From Gallibacterium faecale (GTDB lineage Bacteria > Pseudomonadota > Gammaproteobacteria > Enterobacterales > Pasteurellaceae): a stretch of DNA of 64,000 bases. How positions within the stretch are numbered: the first letter of the stretch is position 1; every line of letters starts with the position of its first letter. A program made the position numbers and the translations under genes. The notes under the pieces are model-generated. The model was not told the origin of the DNA, searched no databases, and was given only the letters and a program-made list of their open reading frames with translations. Of the stretch, positions 8,121-18,098 are shown one piece after another. Location: the NCBI RefSeq assembly GCF_027920745.1, contig NZ_JAQIBB010000090.1, forward strand, positions 7,534-71,533, read 5' to 3'.

Positions 8121-8708
8121 ATGCCTGAGAAAATAACTGCGGTAATTTTGTGCGGTGGTAAAGCGCAACGTATGAATGGTGCGGATAAAGGCTTACAAAT
8201 TCTAATTGATAAGCCTTTATATCAATGGGTTTATCAAGTTATTTTACCTCAAGTTAATGAGGTTATTATCAATGCCAATCGTTCATTAACACAATATGCC
8301 GCCAGCGGACTGACCGTTATTAGTGATGATTTAGCCGGTTATCTTGGTCCTTTGAGCGGGATGTTAACTGGGTTACAACACACAAAATCAGATTGGGTAC
8401 TATTTGTCCCTTGTGATACGCCTTATTTACCAGTAAATTTAGTAGAGAAATTAGCAGCTGCTCGCCAAGCTAATACGCAAGTTGTTTATGCGACTGATGG
8501 TGAACGAGAACATCCAACCTGTTGTTTATTACATCGTTCTCTTCTCCCTGCATTAAACGCCTATTTACAACAAGGAAATCGCCGTGTGTTAGGCTTTTTT
8601 AAACAACAAGCCTATCAAACAGCAGATTTTTCAAATGAAAAAACACATTTTATAAATATCAATTCAGTTGATGAATTGCATTTTTATGCTCAACAAGAGG
8701 AACAGTGA
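8121..8708 (+). CDS. mobA: Molybdenum cofactor guanylyltransferase
   Basis: A 195-residue nucleotidyltransferase that joins GMP from GTP to molybdopterin to make the bis-MGD cofactor of DMSO reductase-family enzymes. The N-terminal LCGGKAQRMNGADKG (about 10-24) is the GTP-binding signature, and PCDTPYLP holds the metal-site aspartate. The ATG at 8121 with an AAGAG site is preferred to a TTG 18 bases upstream. Its partner mobB is about 34 kb away (42926-43432). The stop lies one base before the ACT-domain gene, suggesting coupling. Confidence 0.92.
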   Translation: MPEKITAVILCGGKAQRMNGADKGLQILIDKPLYQWVYQVILPQVNEVIINANRSLTQYAASGLTVISDDLAGYLGPLSGMLTGLQHTKSDWVLFVPCDTPYLPVNLVEKLAAARQANTQVVYATDGEREHPTCCLLHRSLLPALNAYLQQGNRRVLGFFKQQAYQTADFSNEKTHFININSVDELHFYAQQEEQ

Positions 8709-8709
8709 A

Positions 8710-8982
8710 ATGAATCAATCAGTTTTAACCGTTATTGGCAAGGATCGTATCGGTATTGTGTATGATGTCGCCAAATTATTAGCAGAACAACAAATTAACA
8801 TTGTGAATATTAGCCAGCAGTTAATGGATGGTTATTTCACAATGATTCTTCTTGTTGATACCACAGAATGTAAAAAAGATTACCAAACTTTAGCCGCATA
8901 CTGTACAGAAGAAGGGCAAAAACTTGGGTTAGATTTACGCTTACAAAATACTGAAATCTTTAATGCTATGTATCGTATTTAA
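8710..8982 (+). CDS. ACT domain-containing protein (UPF0237 family)
   Basis: A 90-residue stand-alone ACT domain, an amino-acid or small-ligand sensor fold. It begins VLTVIGKDRIGIVYDVAKLL, the beta-alpha pattern of the UPF0237 family. The start at 8710 has an AGAGGAA site within the end of mobA. It is followed 12 bases later by a UPF0210 gene. This pairing is conserved in many bacteria, so the ACT domain probably regulates or partners the larger protein. The ligand is not known. Confidence 0.88.
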   Translation: MNQSVLTVIGKDRIGIVYDVAKLLAEQQINIVNISQQLMDGYFTMILLVDTTECKKDYQTLAAYCTEEGQKLGLDLRLQNTEIFNAMYRI

Positions 8983-8994
8983 AGGGGATTTAGT

Positions 8995-10356
8995 ATGAGT
9001 AACAGTATTCAATCTTATGAAATCTTAGAAACACTGCGCATGGTGTCAGATCAGAATTTCGACGTAAGAACTATTACGATCGGGATCGATCTTCATGATT
9101 GTATTAGTGATGATATTGATATCTTAAATCAAAAAATTTATGACAAGATTGTGCGTATTGGCGGTGATTTAGTACAAACCGCACGAGAACTCTCCGCAAA
9201 ATATGGGATTCCTATTGTAAATCAACGCATCTCTGTCACGCCGATTGCGCAAATTGCAGCCGCAACTAAAGCAACTTCTTATGTTTCTGTTGCGCAAACA
9301 CTCGATCGTGCAGCAAAAGCGATCGGCGTTTCTTTTATTGGTGGCTTCTCTGCTCTCGTACATAAAGGAATGAGTCCAGCAGATGAAATTTTAATCCGTT
9401 CAATTCCGGAAGCTATGCAATCAACTGATATTGTATGTAGTTCAATTAATATCGGCTCAACTAAAGCAGGTATTAATATGGATGCAGTTAAATTAGCTGG
9501 TGAAGTGATTAAACAAACTGCTGAAATTACGCCTGAAGGGTTTGGCTGTGCCAAAATTGTGGTGTTTTGTAACGCAGTAGAAGACAATCCATTTATGGCA
9601 GGTGCTTTTCATGGTTCTGGCGAGGGCGATGCTGTCATTAACGTTGGCGTATCTGGTCCTGGTGTGGTCAAAGCAGCCTTAGAAAGCAGCCAAGCAACTA
9701 CTTTAACCGAAGTCGCTGAGATAGTGAAAAAAACCGCTTTTAAAATTACACGTGTCGGTGAATTAATTGGTCAAGAAGCGAGTAAACGCCTCGGTATTCC
9801 TTTCGGTATTCTTGACTTATCTTTAGCACCAACTCCTGCAATCGGTGATAGTGTTGCCCGTATTTTAGAACAAATGGGATTAAGTGTATGTGGTACACAT
9901 GGCACTACTGCCGCCCTTGCATTACTAAATGATGCCGTGAAAAAAGGCGGTATGATGGCGAGTAGCTCTGTTGGTGGTTTAAGCGGTGCATTTATTCCTG
10001 TTTCTGAAGATGAAGGTATGATAGCCGCTGCTTCACAAGGCGTGCTTACTTTAGATAAGTTAGAAGCGATGACTGCGGTTTGTTCTGTTGGCTTAGATAT
10101 GATTGCCGTACCAGGCTATACATCTGCAAGCACTATTTCTGGCATTATTGCAGATGAAGCTGCTATTGGAATGATTAATAGCAAAACGACGGCTGTGCGG
10201 ATTATTCCTGTACCGAATAAAGATGTTGGTGAAATGGTTGAATTTGGTGGATTATTGGGTTATGCCCCGATTATGCCAGTGAAAGAAGGTTCCTGCGAAG
10301 TTTTCGTCAATCGAGGCGGTCGTATCCCGGCACCAGTGCAGTCATTAAAGAACTAA
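8995..10356 (+). CDS. UPF0210/DUF711 (PFL) family protein
   Basis: A 453-residue cytosolic protein of the DUF711 family, which is distantly related to glycyl-radical (PFL-like) folds. I recognise the family from the N-terminal ETLRMVSDQNFDVRTITIGI and the glycine-rich GASSSVGG-like stretch (MMASSSVGGLSGAF). No glycyl-radical motif is evident. The function is unknown. It forms an operon with the ACT gene and ends in a terminator at 10384-10415. Confidence 0.88.
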   Translation: MSNSIQSYEILETLRMVSDQNFDVRTITIGIDLHDCISDDIDILNQKIYDKIVRIGGDLVQTARELSAKYGIPIVNQRISVTPIAQIAAATKATSYVSVAQTLDRAAKAIGVSFIGGFSALVHKGMSPADEILIRSIPEAMQSTDIVCSSINIGSTKAGINMDAVKLAGEVIKQTAEITPEGFGCAKIVVFCNAVEDNPFMAGAFHGSGEGDAVINVGVSGPGVVKAALESSQATTLTEVAEIVKKTAFKITRVGELIGQEASKRLGIPFGILDLSLAPTPAIGDSVARILEQMGLSVCGTHGTTAALALLNDAVKKGGMMASSSVGGLSGAFIPVSEDEGMIAAASQGVLTLDKLEAMTAVCSVGLDMIAVPGYTSASTISGIIADEAAIGMINSKTTAVRIIPVPNKDVGEMVEFGGLLGYAPIMPVKEGSCEVFVNRGGRIPAPVQSLKN

Positions 10357-10383
10357 TTTTACTCAATATATCACACTTCTCTT

Positions 10384-10415
10384 GCCCATTTTTCAATAAC
10401 CGGAAATGGGCTTTT
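10384..10415 (+). terminator. Terminator after the UPF0210 gene
   Basis: Stem GCCCATTT / AAATGGGC (8 bp) with a 12-base loop, followed by TTTTA. It isolates the mobA unit from the srf operon. Confidence 0.8.
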
Positions 10416-10686
10416 ATATACCTAACTCATGGTATCCCACATTATGTATTTATTTACATTAATAAATTAACTTTCATGTAATCAAACAACATATTTTCAG
10501 AAAACTATCTCAAAAAATATAAAGCAAATTTTCACTCTTATATAATTGTTGTTATATAAATTACTTTTATCTTTTCTATAACACTTAAATATTCAAATCC
10601 ATAACAATTTTATATAGAATTAATCAATATCGTTCAAATAGAGTGATATTTGTAAGGTTATTACTGAAATCTGACAAGGAAACTTT
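10416..10686 (+). promoter_or_regulatory. Upstream region of the srf-type operon
   Basis: Very AT-rich, without an open frame. The clearest element is two copies of the self-palindrome TTATATAA (10538-10545 and 10552-10559) spaced by TTGTTG. This may bind a regulator or simply be promoter-like DNA. A ribosome site AAGGAA precedes the first gene. No sigma-70 promoter stands out. Confidence 0.4.
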
Positions 10687-12321
10687 ATGTTAAGTGCTTT
10701 ATTACGTAGTGGTGATATCAAAAATTACACCGCACTTGGGCAATATGGAACGCCTGTTTATGCTGTTGCTTCTCAATTACGAGATGCCATACGATTAAGA
10801 GTAAAAGATCAATCAGGCGCCCCCCTTGGTAAGAAATTTGCCAATTATCTCGCGATTCCCCAGCGCAATGATCAAGGTAGTCAGATAGATTGGTATGTTC
10901 CCTTTGAATCAGACAGAACTGACGGTAAATATCTCATCATTCCTTGGACCTCAGCAACAGAAGAAGAACGGAATAACGCATATCAAGAATTACACTTATT
11001 TGAACAGTCCATGTTAGAGTTTGGACAGAAATTAAAAAATACAAATAATATTCAAGGCGATCTCCTTTTATTTTCCCGCCTACTTTCTGGTAATAATAAT
11101 TCTGCTGATATTAATGATCCTGAAAATTTAAAAGCTTTACGATTCCCAAACCCTGAACATGTTTATTTAGTTAATGGAAAACCAGTTATTACGTTCTGGG
11201 GATTTGTAGAAAAAAATAGTCCTATCCATGGTCATCCATTTTTAAGTCTCAAGCCAATCGAAAAACCGCTTGTCACTACACCTATTGAAGAACCAATACC
11301 AGCACAACCCGTAATGGCTGAACCAAGAAGACCTTGGTGGCGTTGGTTATTATGTTTATTACCTTTTTTATTAATCGGCGCACTTTCTTTATTCTTTTTA
11401 CGTGGTTGTTGGAGCCCTAGTGTTGAACTTCCTTCTTTATCATTCAATACTGAAAACACTAAAACCTCACAAAACAATACAGAACGACAAGTTTGTTTAG
11501 ATTTAGCCAAAAATTCTTGGTTTTATGTTGATGATGGAACAGCAGTGACAGATTCATCATTAATACAACAATTAAATACCAGCAAAAATAAAAATTCAAA
11601 CCAATGTCAAACCGTTGCAATAGTCGATTCTGTTCCTCGTGTAATAAGTTCAACAAGCACTTCTGCTGGATTACCAACAAGTCGTGATGGTACCGATACA
11701 ATATCACCAACTCAAAATGAACCTATTGGGAAAAATACTACTGATACAGTCAAAGAGGAGAGTTTAACCGATAATCCTCAGAAAGATGCGACTCAACCAG
11801 TAATGGAGGATCCTCAAGCAAAAACAGAATCACCAAACCAAGAAACTAATAAGGATGTTACTGATAACAAAAAAGATCCTAACATCTCACAAAATCAAGC
11901 TAATAATACAGTAAATCCTGAAGATACTTTAAAACAACAAAGTACAAATCAACCATTACAGATTCCGACCGAAAGCTTGCAAAAAGGAAATGTAGATTTC
12001 CTTAACGGTAAATGGAATGCGGGCGCCGGCATTCAGGATAAAAGTACAGGTAAACCATTACGTCTGAAATATGAATTTGAAAAAGGAAAAGGGCAAGTTC
12101 GAGTAGAAAGGGGTGATGGTGTTCAATGTGTCGGTCAAGTTAATGCTTCTATTCAAGGTACAAGCCTGAATATTGGCAATACCGGGATAGCAAACTGTAG
12201 TGATGGTTCTACTTATCAATTACCTAATGTAAGTTGTAAGCCTAGTGCTAATGGTTCGGCTGATTGTGAAGGGGAATATGGCAAAGGTCAAAACTTCCCA
12301 ATGTCGATGAAATCTGAATAA
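10687..12321 (+). CDS. SrfA-like membrane protein, first gene of srf-type operon
   Basis: A 544-residue protein of the SrfA type, named from the srfABC genes of Salmonella. Layout: an N-terminal cytosolic domain (1-185), a Trp-rich single membrane segment (about 217-241), a long low-complexity Thr/Asn/Gln/Pro/Lys linker (245-425), and a C-terminal cysteine-containing domain (about 430-544) expected in the periplasm. There is no signal peptide, so topology is N-in/C-out. The N-domain shares the pattern xxWY ... xxYxxNxxPVIxxWG with the last gene of the operon (25830-27263). The biochemical role is unknown. The core ACCGCACTT, a Haemophilus-type uptake sequence, lies inside at 10729-10737. Confidence 0.72.
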   Translation: MLSALLRSGDIKNYTALGQYGTPVYAVASQLRDAIRLRVKDQSGAPLGKKFANYLAIPQRNDQGSQIDWYVPFESDRTDGKYLIIPWTSATEEERNNAYQELHLFEQSMLEFGQKLKNTNNIQGDLLLFSRLLSGNNNSADINDPENLKALRFPNPEHVYLVNGKPVITFWGFVEKNSPIHGHPFLSLKPIEKPLVTTPIEEPIPAQPVMAEPRRPWWRWLLCLLPFLLIGALSLFFLRGCWSPSVELPSLSFNTENTKTSQNNTERQVCLDLAKNSWFYVDDGTAVTDSSLIQQLNTSKNKNSNQCQTVAIVDSVPRVISSTSTSAGLPTSRDGTDTISPTQNEPIGKNTTDTVKEESLTDNPQKDATQPVMEDPQAKTESPNQETNKDVTDNKKDPNISQNQANNTVNPEDTLKQQSTNQPLQIPTESLQKGNVDFLNGKWNAGAGIQDKSTGKPLRLKYEFEKGKGQVRVERGDGVQCVGQVNASIQGTSLNIGNTGIANCSDGSTYQLPNVSCKPSANGSADCEGEYGKGQNFPMSMKSE

Positions 12322-12346
12322 TTTGACTTAGTAAGAGAGAATAACA

Positions 12347-15300
12347 ATGCTTCCAGAATTACATTATTTAGGCAAAGAAGTTTCGCTTGTAATGAATAGC
12401 GGGATTCAATTTATTGATTTTGGATTAAAAATTAACTGGAAAGAAAGAGAATGGAAAGATATTTCTACTGGTTATTTTATTTCTTCAGGTGAAAATGGAC
12501 CATTACGCCGTTTAATAGAAGATCCTATCAGGGATGGCTATTATGATCCTTCACAGCCAGGGCGTATCGTAACACCAGAACAAGATATTAGCGTCGAACA
12601 ATCATTTACATTATTTAATGGCCTATGGATTCCTATTCCATTTTTAAGAACTGTACCACCAGATCGTTTTGATGAAGGACCTTATAACTGGGCCCGTGTC
12701 AGAATCATTCAACTCGATCAACCAGATCAAGAGGGGAATACTTATCGCGTCACATTTGCTTTTGATACAAAAGTTTTCCCTAACAGCCAAGATGTTGCCT
12801 ATTTAGCGCCAACAGAAGAAGATATTCGTTCTGGTGTAGTTTTTGGTTTAGCACATCAATCAAATCAAATGTCTTGGTTCTTAGATTTTAATTGGATCAA
12901 TGATTGGCTATTAGAAATCTTTAAAGAACAAGCTCATTTAATTCGTTTAACTAATTTCGAAGAAATTAATGATGCTGTGAAATTAAAAAATCACCAAGCA
13001 CATTACCTAAATCTTCTCTCTATTTTAGGTACACGCCTATCTCTACCTAATATTAAAGTTGTTTCCAAAAAAGCAGACGATATTGTTGAAGCAATTCCTG
13101 TTGATATGATCCTAGATGTAGGAAATTCTCGAACTTGCGGTATTTTGATTGAAGATCATAAACAAGAGAAAGATGGTCTAAAGAAACGCTATGAATTAGA
13201 ACTAAGAGATTTAAGTCACCCTCAATATGTTTACAATGAACCTTTTGAAAGTAGGGTAGAATTTGCACAAGCATTTTTTGGCAAAGAACATTTTTCTGTT
13301 CTTAGTGGGAGAAGAGATGCGTTTCAATGGCCAACAATCGGCCGTATTGGAAAAGAAGCTTCCCGTCTAGCCAGTCGCCGTAATGGTAACGAAGGCGCTA
13401 CTGGTCTTTCTAGTCCTAAACGTTATTTATGGGATACAGAACAGTATGGTCAAGGTTGGCGATTTAACAGTACTTACGTCAAAACAGATCATGAACCTCA
13501 CGCTACCGCAGAACCTTTATCAAGCCTCATTAATGAATACGGAGAAGCCTTACACATTCTAGATGATAATATTGATGAAGAGTTTGATCGAAAAATTCCT
13601 GTATTCCATCCAAAATACTCTCGTAGTTCATTGATGACATTTATGTTATCAGAAGTCTTGATGCATGCATTGGTACAAATTAATAGTCCTACCCAGCGAG
13701 CAAAATTAGAACACTCTCGTACACCTCGTTATTTGCGATCTATTATTCTTACAGTTCCACCAGCTATGCCAAAGCCTGAACGAGAGATTTTCCGTAATTG
13801 TGTTTATCAAGCAATCGGTTTAGTTTGGAAAAGTTTAAGGTGGGATAAATCAGATCAAGATTTAGATTTTGACTCTAAAGAAAGTCGAGAACAATATTGG
13901 CCAATATTGCCTGAAGTTGTTATTCAATGGGACGAAGCTACTTGTGGACAAATCGTATACCTCTTTAACGAAACACAAAATAATTATGGTGGACGCCCAG
14001 AAGAATTTATTGCGGCATTAAGAAGAAATGATAATCACCAGAAAAATACTATTACTATTGCAACCGTTGATATTGGAGGCGGTACGACAGATTTAGTTAT
14101 CAACGATTATTCTCTTGATTATGGTTCTGGAAATTATAATGGTGGCAGTAATGCTCATATTGTACCAACCCAACGTTTTAGAGATGGTTTTAAAGTCGCT
14201 GGCGATGACATTTTATTGGATATGATCCGTGATGTTGTCGTACATTCTTTAGAAAGAGGATTAAAAGAAAAAGGGATTTCAGAGCCTGATTCTATTCTCT
14301 CTAAATTAATTGGGTCAGAAGAGAGATCTGTACAGGATAAATTATTACGTCAGCAATTAACCTTACAGGTATTTATGCCAATTGGACTTCGAGTCCTAAA
14401 AGAATATGAGAATTTTGATCCTTGTTATAGCGAAGCCACACTGTCCGATCTCACATTCTCTTCTCTATTAAGCGAAGTTGAGCGTCCAACAGAGAGAGTT
14501 TTAGATTATATTAATGAACCAATCAGACGTGAATTAAATGATCCTACTTTCAATATTTTAGATTTACCAATCGAGATCAATTTACGCGAAATTCATAATC
14601 GCTTTATGTCTGGTAATTATTATGATATTTGCAAAACATTTAATGCATTATGTGAGGTAATTAATTGTTATCAATGCGATGTCTTATTACTAACAGGCCG
14701 TCCATCACGCTTACCTGGGGTACAAGCTTTTTTCCGCTCACGTTTACCATTACCAGTAGGGCGTATCTTGCCATTAAATAATTATCGCACTGGTAACTGG
14801 TATCCATTCCATAAGCAAGGTCGCATTGATGATCCTAAAACAACCGCTTCTGTTGGTGCTATGTTATGCTTTTTAAGTACACATCAACGCTTACCAAACT
14901 TTTATTTAAGAGCGACGGCATTAGTTGCCTACTCTACTGTTAAATATATCGGTTTACTAGATAATAATAACGTGATTAAAGATAGTAATATTTATTATCG
15001 AGATATTAATTTAGATGATCCTGATTATGAATTACCTGATACCCACTTTGAAGTGAGAGGATTAGCTCGTTTAGGATTCCGTCAACTAAATGTAGAGCGT
15101 TGGAGTGCAACACCACTCTATTTACTCACTATCGAAGATGATCAACTCAATCGCGAACTTGTTGATGGCGGTGTTTTAGACATTACATTACGGATCAAAA
15201 AAGCGTTAGGCTTAGCCTCTAAACAAAAAGAACGTATTGAAAATTTCGAAATTGTTACGGCTGAATTACGAATGTTAGATGGCAAAGTCAAAAAAGTGAG

Positions 15301-15421
15301 ATTAAGACGTAATGAACTAGGTGAGCCTCAAATTAAATTAACCTTAAATACAATGACAGATGCAGGCTTAAAAGATAGCTTATATTGGTTAGACACCGGC
15401 AGCGTTAAACGGGAGAAATAA
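12347..15421 (+). CDS. srfB: SrfB-type protein with actin/Hsp70-like ATPase core
   Basis: A 1024-residue protein recognised as the virulence factor SrfB family. It carries the three motifs of the actin/Hsp70/FtsA ATPase fold in order: phosphate-1 DVGNSRT (257-263), phosphate-2 DIGGGTTD (575-582) and the adenosine motif LLTGRPSRLPG (from about 781). It has no signal peptide or membrane helix, so it is cytosolic. About 250 residues precede the ATPase core. Its stop codon shares a base with the next start (TAATG), so SrfB and SrfC are made together. It likely uses ATP to assemble or gate the envelope parts encoded downstream; that is inference. Confidence 0.88.
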   Translation: MLPELHYLGKEVSLVMNSGIQFIDFGLKINWKEREWKDISTGYFISSGENGPLRRLIEDPIRDGYYDPSQPGRIVTPEQDISVEQSFTLFNGLWIPIPFLRTVPPDRFDEGPYNWARVRIIQLDQPDQEGNTYRVTFAFDTKVFPNSQDVAYLAPTEEDIRSGVVFGLAHQSNQMSWFLDFNWINDWLLEIFKEQAHLIRLTNFEEINDAVKLKNHQAHYLNLLSILGTRLSLPNIKVVSKKADDIVEAIPVDMILDVGNSRTCGILIEDHKQEKDGLKKRYELELRDLSHPQYVYNEPFESRVEFAQAFFGKEHFSVLSGRRDAFQWPTIGRIGKEASRLASRRNGNEGATGLSSPKRYLWDTEQYGQGWRFNSTYVKTDHEPHATAEPLSSLINEYGEALHILDDNIDEEFDRKIPVFHPKYSRSSLMTFMLSEVLMHALVQINSPTQRAKLEHSRTPRYLRSIILTVPPAMPKPEREIFRNCVYQAIGLVWKSLRWDKSDQDLDFDSKESREQYWPILPEVVIQWDEATCGQIVYLFNETQNNYGGRPEEFIAALRRNDNHQKNTITIATVDIGGGTTDLVINDYSLDYGSGNYNGGSNAHIVPTQRFRDGFKVAGDDILLDMIRDVVVHSLERGLKEKGISEPDSILSKLIGSEERSVQDKLLRQQLTLQVFMPIGLRVLKEYENFDPCYSEATLSDLTFSSLLSEVERPTERVLDYINEPIRRELNDPTFNILDLPIEINLREIHNRFMSGNYYDICKTFNALCEVINCYQCDVLLLTGRPSRLPGVQAFFRSRLPLPVGRILPLNNYRTGNWYPFHKQGRIDDPKTTASVGAMLCFLSTHQRLPNFYLRATALVAYSTVKYIGLLDNNNVIKDSNIYYRDINLDDPDYELPDTHFEVRGLARLGFRQLNVERWSATPLYLLTIEDDQLNRELVDGGVLDITLRIKKALGLASKQKERIENFEIVTAELRMLDGKVKKVRLRRNELGEPQIKLTLNTMTDAGLKDSLYWLDTGSVKREK

Positions 15422-18084
15422 TGAATAATATGACACAACAACTAGCACAATCGTGGCAAGACGTTTTTAATTCATCCCAATCTGCAATTGACTGGGTTGA
15501 AGATGTTCGTCCAAGTGTAACTCGTTTGAATAACGAAGCAGACAGTTTAATTTTAGAGCTACGCCGATTAAAAAATATGGCGAAACGTTTGGGAAATGTC
15601 TCCACTAAACCAATTACTGCTGGCTTTTTTGGCTTATCTCAAGCAGGTAAATCATTTTTAATCTCTGCCCTAGCTGCTGATGAGCATGGAAAATTAGAAA
15701 CGAATTTTGATGGCCAACGTCTCGACTTTATTAAACATATCAATCCACCAGGTGGTGGTAAAGAGGCAACAGGTTTAGTAACCAGATTTACCCGTAAACC
15801 CGTTAAATCTATCGCCGGTTATCCATTAGAATTACGTTTATTTAGTGAAATTGAAATAGCTAAAATTCTCGTGAATGCTTATTTTAATGATTTTGACAAA
15901 GAACGTGTTGAATATGAAATCACCCAATCCCGCGTAAATAGCTTAATTAAATCTCTCAGCTCTCGTGTTTCTGGCCATCCTATAGCCGGTGTAAATAAAG
16001 ATGATGTTGTTGATTTACAGGATTATGCATTGGATAGTTTTGGTAAATCCTTATCTGTTTTACAAGGGAATTATTGGGCTAATGCAACTGCGTTAGCTCC
16101 TTATTTGACCATTACAGAAAGAGGACAGCTTTTCTCTATTCTATGGGGTGAGATTAGTGAATTGACCGCTATTTATGTGCAATTTGCTAATTTATTAGCG
16201 AAATTAGGGCATCCTGACTCAGTTTATGCACCATTAAATGCCATCGTTAAAACAACAGCATACGGAAAGCTATCTCAAGCAGATAGCATTATGAATGTAG
16301 ATATGTTAGAACGCTTGGGTACAGACAGAGATGAGACAATTCATGTACGCCCCGCTTTCAATGAAAATATTGGCGATAGTGTAGAAATTTCATTAGCTGA
16401 ATTGACTGCTCTCACTGCAGAATTAGTGTTTCCTCTTATCAATCCAACTCGTGTCCCAGCAGCAGAGAATTTAGATTTACTCGATTTTCCTGGATACCGC
16501 GGTAGATTAGGTATTACCTCCCTATCAGACATTAATGAAGGTAATCCTGTTTCTCAATTAATCTTACGTGGTAAAGTTGCCTATCTTTTCGAACGCTATA
16601 CCGATAGCCAAGAAATGAATATTTTGATTGTATGCACACCATCAACAAAACAATCTGATGTTAATAGTGTAGGACCTGTACTAGAAAGATGGATCAATAA
16701 GACCCAAGGAGATTCTCCTGAACAACGTAGTCTGCGTAAACCAGGTTTACTCTGGGCAATTACGATGTTTGATATGCGAATTAGTCAAGATCTTTCTAAA
16801 GAAGAAGAGTTACTAAAAATTTCTTGGGGTGCTGGCGGTTTATTAAAACAAACGATCTTAGAACGTTTTGGCAACTACGACTGGTTTAATAATTGGGCTA
16901 ACGATAAACCTTTTAACAATGTTTTCTTAGTCCGTAAACCTGGCTTTAAAGTAGCTTTCTTAAATGTTGAAAATGATATTGAAGTAAGTATTAATGAAAA
17001 CGAACGCAACCAATTAAATTTATTAAGACAAACCTTTTGCCAAGATCCTGATATTCAAAAACATATCGCTAATCCAGAAGACGCCTGGGATGCCATGTTG
17101 TTATTAAACGATGGTGGTATGAAACGAATCAGTAATTACCTCGAAACCATCGCTTTACCCGAAGTAAAACAACGCCGTTTAATTGAACAACTTAATGAAC
17201 GAATTCATCACGTTGTCGAAAACCGTTTTGCTAATTGGTATCACAGTGAAGGTGAAGAGGAAGTAGCAAAAAAACGCCAACTTGCTAATGCTGTAGCTAA
17301 AATGCTCCTACCACAAAGCCCTCGTGCCGTAATGATGGGAGAATTATTACATCATCTACAACTGCCAGAAGAAACTATTCGCTCGCTCTATTTTTCTGAT
17401 TTAGATGATTTGGCCGAAAATGACTCTGAGCAAACGACACATAATCCTGTTGTTGATGATTTTGATTTATTTAGTGATCCAATGCCAACAACTGTAACGC
17501 AACCAAAAGTAAGCGAAAAAATTGAAAACTCACGCTTTGCTCAAGCTGTTTTTAAAGCTTGGGTCAGTCATTTACGTAATTTAACGTCTGATCACAAACT
17601 GATGCAATATTTTGGATTAGCGACAGAAAATATAGAAAATATAGTTAATGAACTGGTTACTGGAGCAAATCGCCTAAATTTACAAGAGAAATTATCAAAA
17701 ATTGCCTTGCATAATGAAAATAGTGGTAGCAAACGAGATCAATTAGCTGAACGTCAAGTATTTACTATGAGTACAGCAATCTCTGACTTTATTGCATGGT
17801 TAGGTTATGCAGATATTCCTTTAGAACAGCGCCCATCAAGTCGTGCTGTACCAGATACAGTGATTTTTGAACAACGTAGCATTGAGCAACATAACGGTTT
17901 GCCAAAACTAAATGATCAAACAAGTAACTATAGTGATGGTTATCGTCTTGATTGGTTAGTCGCTTTTGGACATTTTGCTGTAAACAACGCTGGTCATAGT
18001 GCCGGTCGAGAAATTAGCCCTGAACAAAATGCACAATTAGGCACAGTACTAAATGGATTCCGTTCAGCATCTATTACAGAATAA
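15421..18084 (+). CDS. srfC: SrfC-type dynamin-like P-loop GTPase
   Basis: An 887-residue protein of the SrfC/putative virulence factor family. An N-terminal helical stretch (about 35-58) precedes the Walker A motif GLSQAGKS (71-78). The switch II motif is LDLLDFPGYRG, with Asp355 and Gly358, as in dynamin-like and TRAFAC GTPases. A candidate G4 is in AITMFDMR. The C-terminal half is mostly helical, with an acidic insert near 660-690. No membrane helix is seen. The start at 15421 overlaps the srfB stop; an alternative ATG is at 15430. GTP rather than ATP as substrate is inferred from motif order. Confidence 0.85.
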   Translation: MNNMTQQLAQSWQDVFNSSQSAIDWVEDVRPSVTRLNNEADSLILELRRLKNMAKRLGNVSTKPITAGFFGLSQAGKSFLISALAADEHGKLETNFDGQRLDFIKHINPPGGGKEATGLVTRFTRKPVKSIAGYPLELRLFSEIEIAKILVNAYFNDFDKERVEYEITQSRVNSLIKSLSSRVSGHPIAGVNKDDVVDLQDYALDSFGKSLSVLQGNYWANATALAPYLTITERGQLFSILWGEISELTAIYVQFANLLAKLGHPDSVYAPLNAIVKTTAYGKLSQADSIMNVDMLERLGTDRDETIHVRPAFNENIGDSVEISLAELTALTAELVFPLINPTRVPAAENLDLLDFPGYRGRLGITSLSDINEGNPVSQLILRGKVAYLFERYTDSQEMNILIVCTPSTKQSDVNSVGPVLERWINKTQGDSPEQRSLRKPGLLWAITMFDMRISQDLSKEEELLKISWGAGGLLKQTILERFGNYDWFNNWANDKPFNNVFLVRKPGFKVAFLNVENDIEVSINENERNQLNLLRQTFCQDPDIQKHIANPEDAWDAMLLLNDGGMKRISNYLETIALPEVKQRRLIEQLNERIHHVVENRFANWYHSEGEEEVAKKRQLANAVAKMLLPQSPRAVMMGELLHHLQLPEETIRSLYFSDLDDLAENDSEQTTHNPVVDDFDLFSDPMPTTVTQPKVSEKIENSRFAQAVFKAWVSHLRNLTSDHKLMQYFGLATENIENIVNELVTGANRLNLQEKLSKIALHNENSGSKRDQLAERQVFTMSTAISDFIAWLGYADIPLEQRPSSRAVPDTVIFEQRSIEQHNGLPKLNDQTSNYSDGYRLDWLVAFGHFAVNNAGHSAGREISPEQNAQLGTVLNGFRSASITE

Positions 18085-18098
18085 AAAGAGGAAATATT

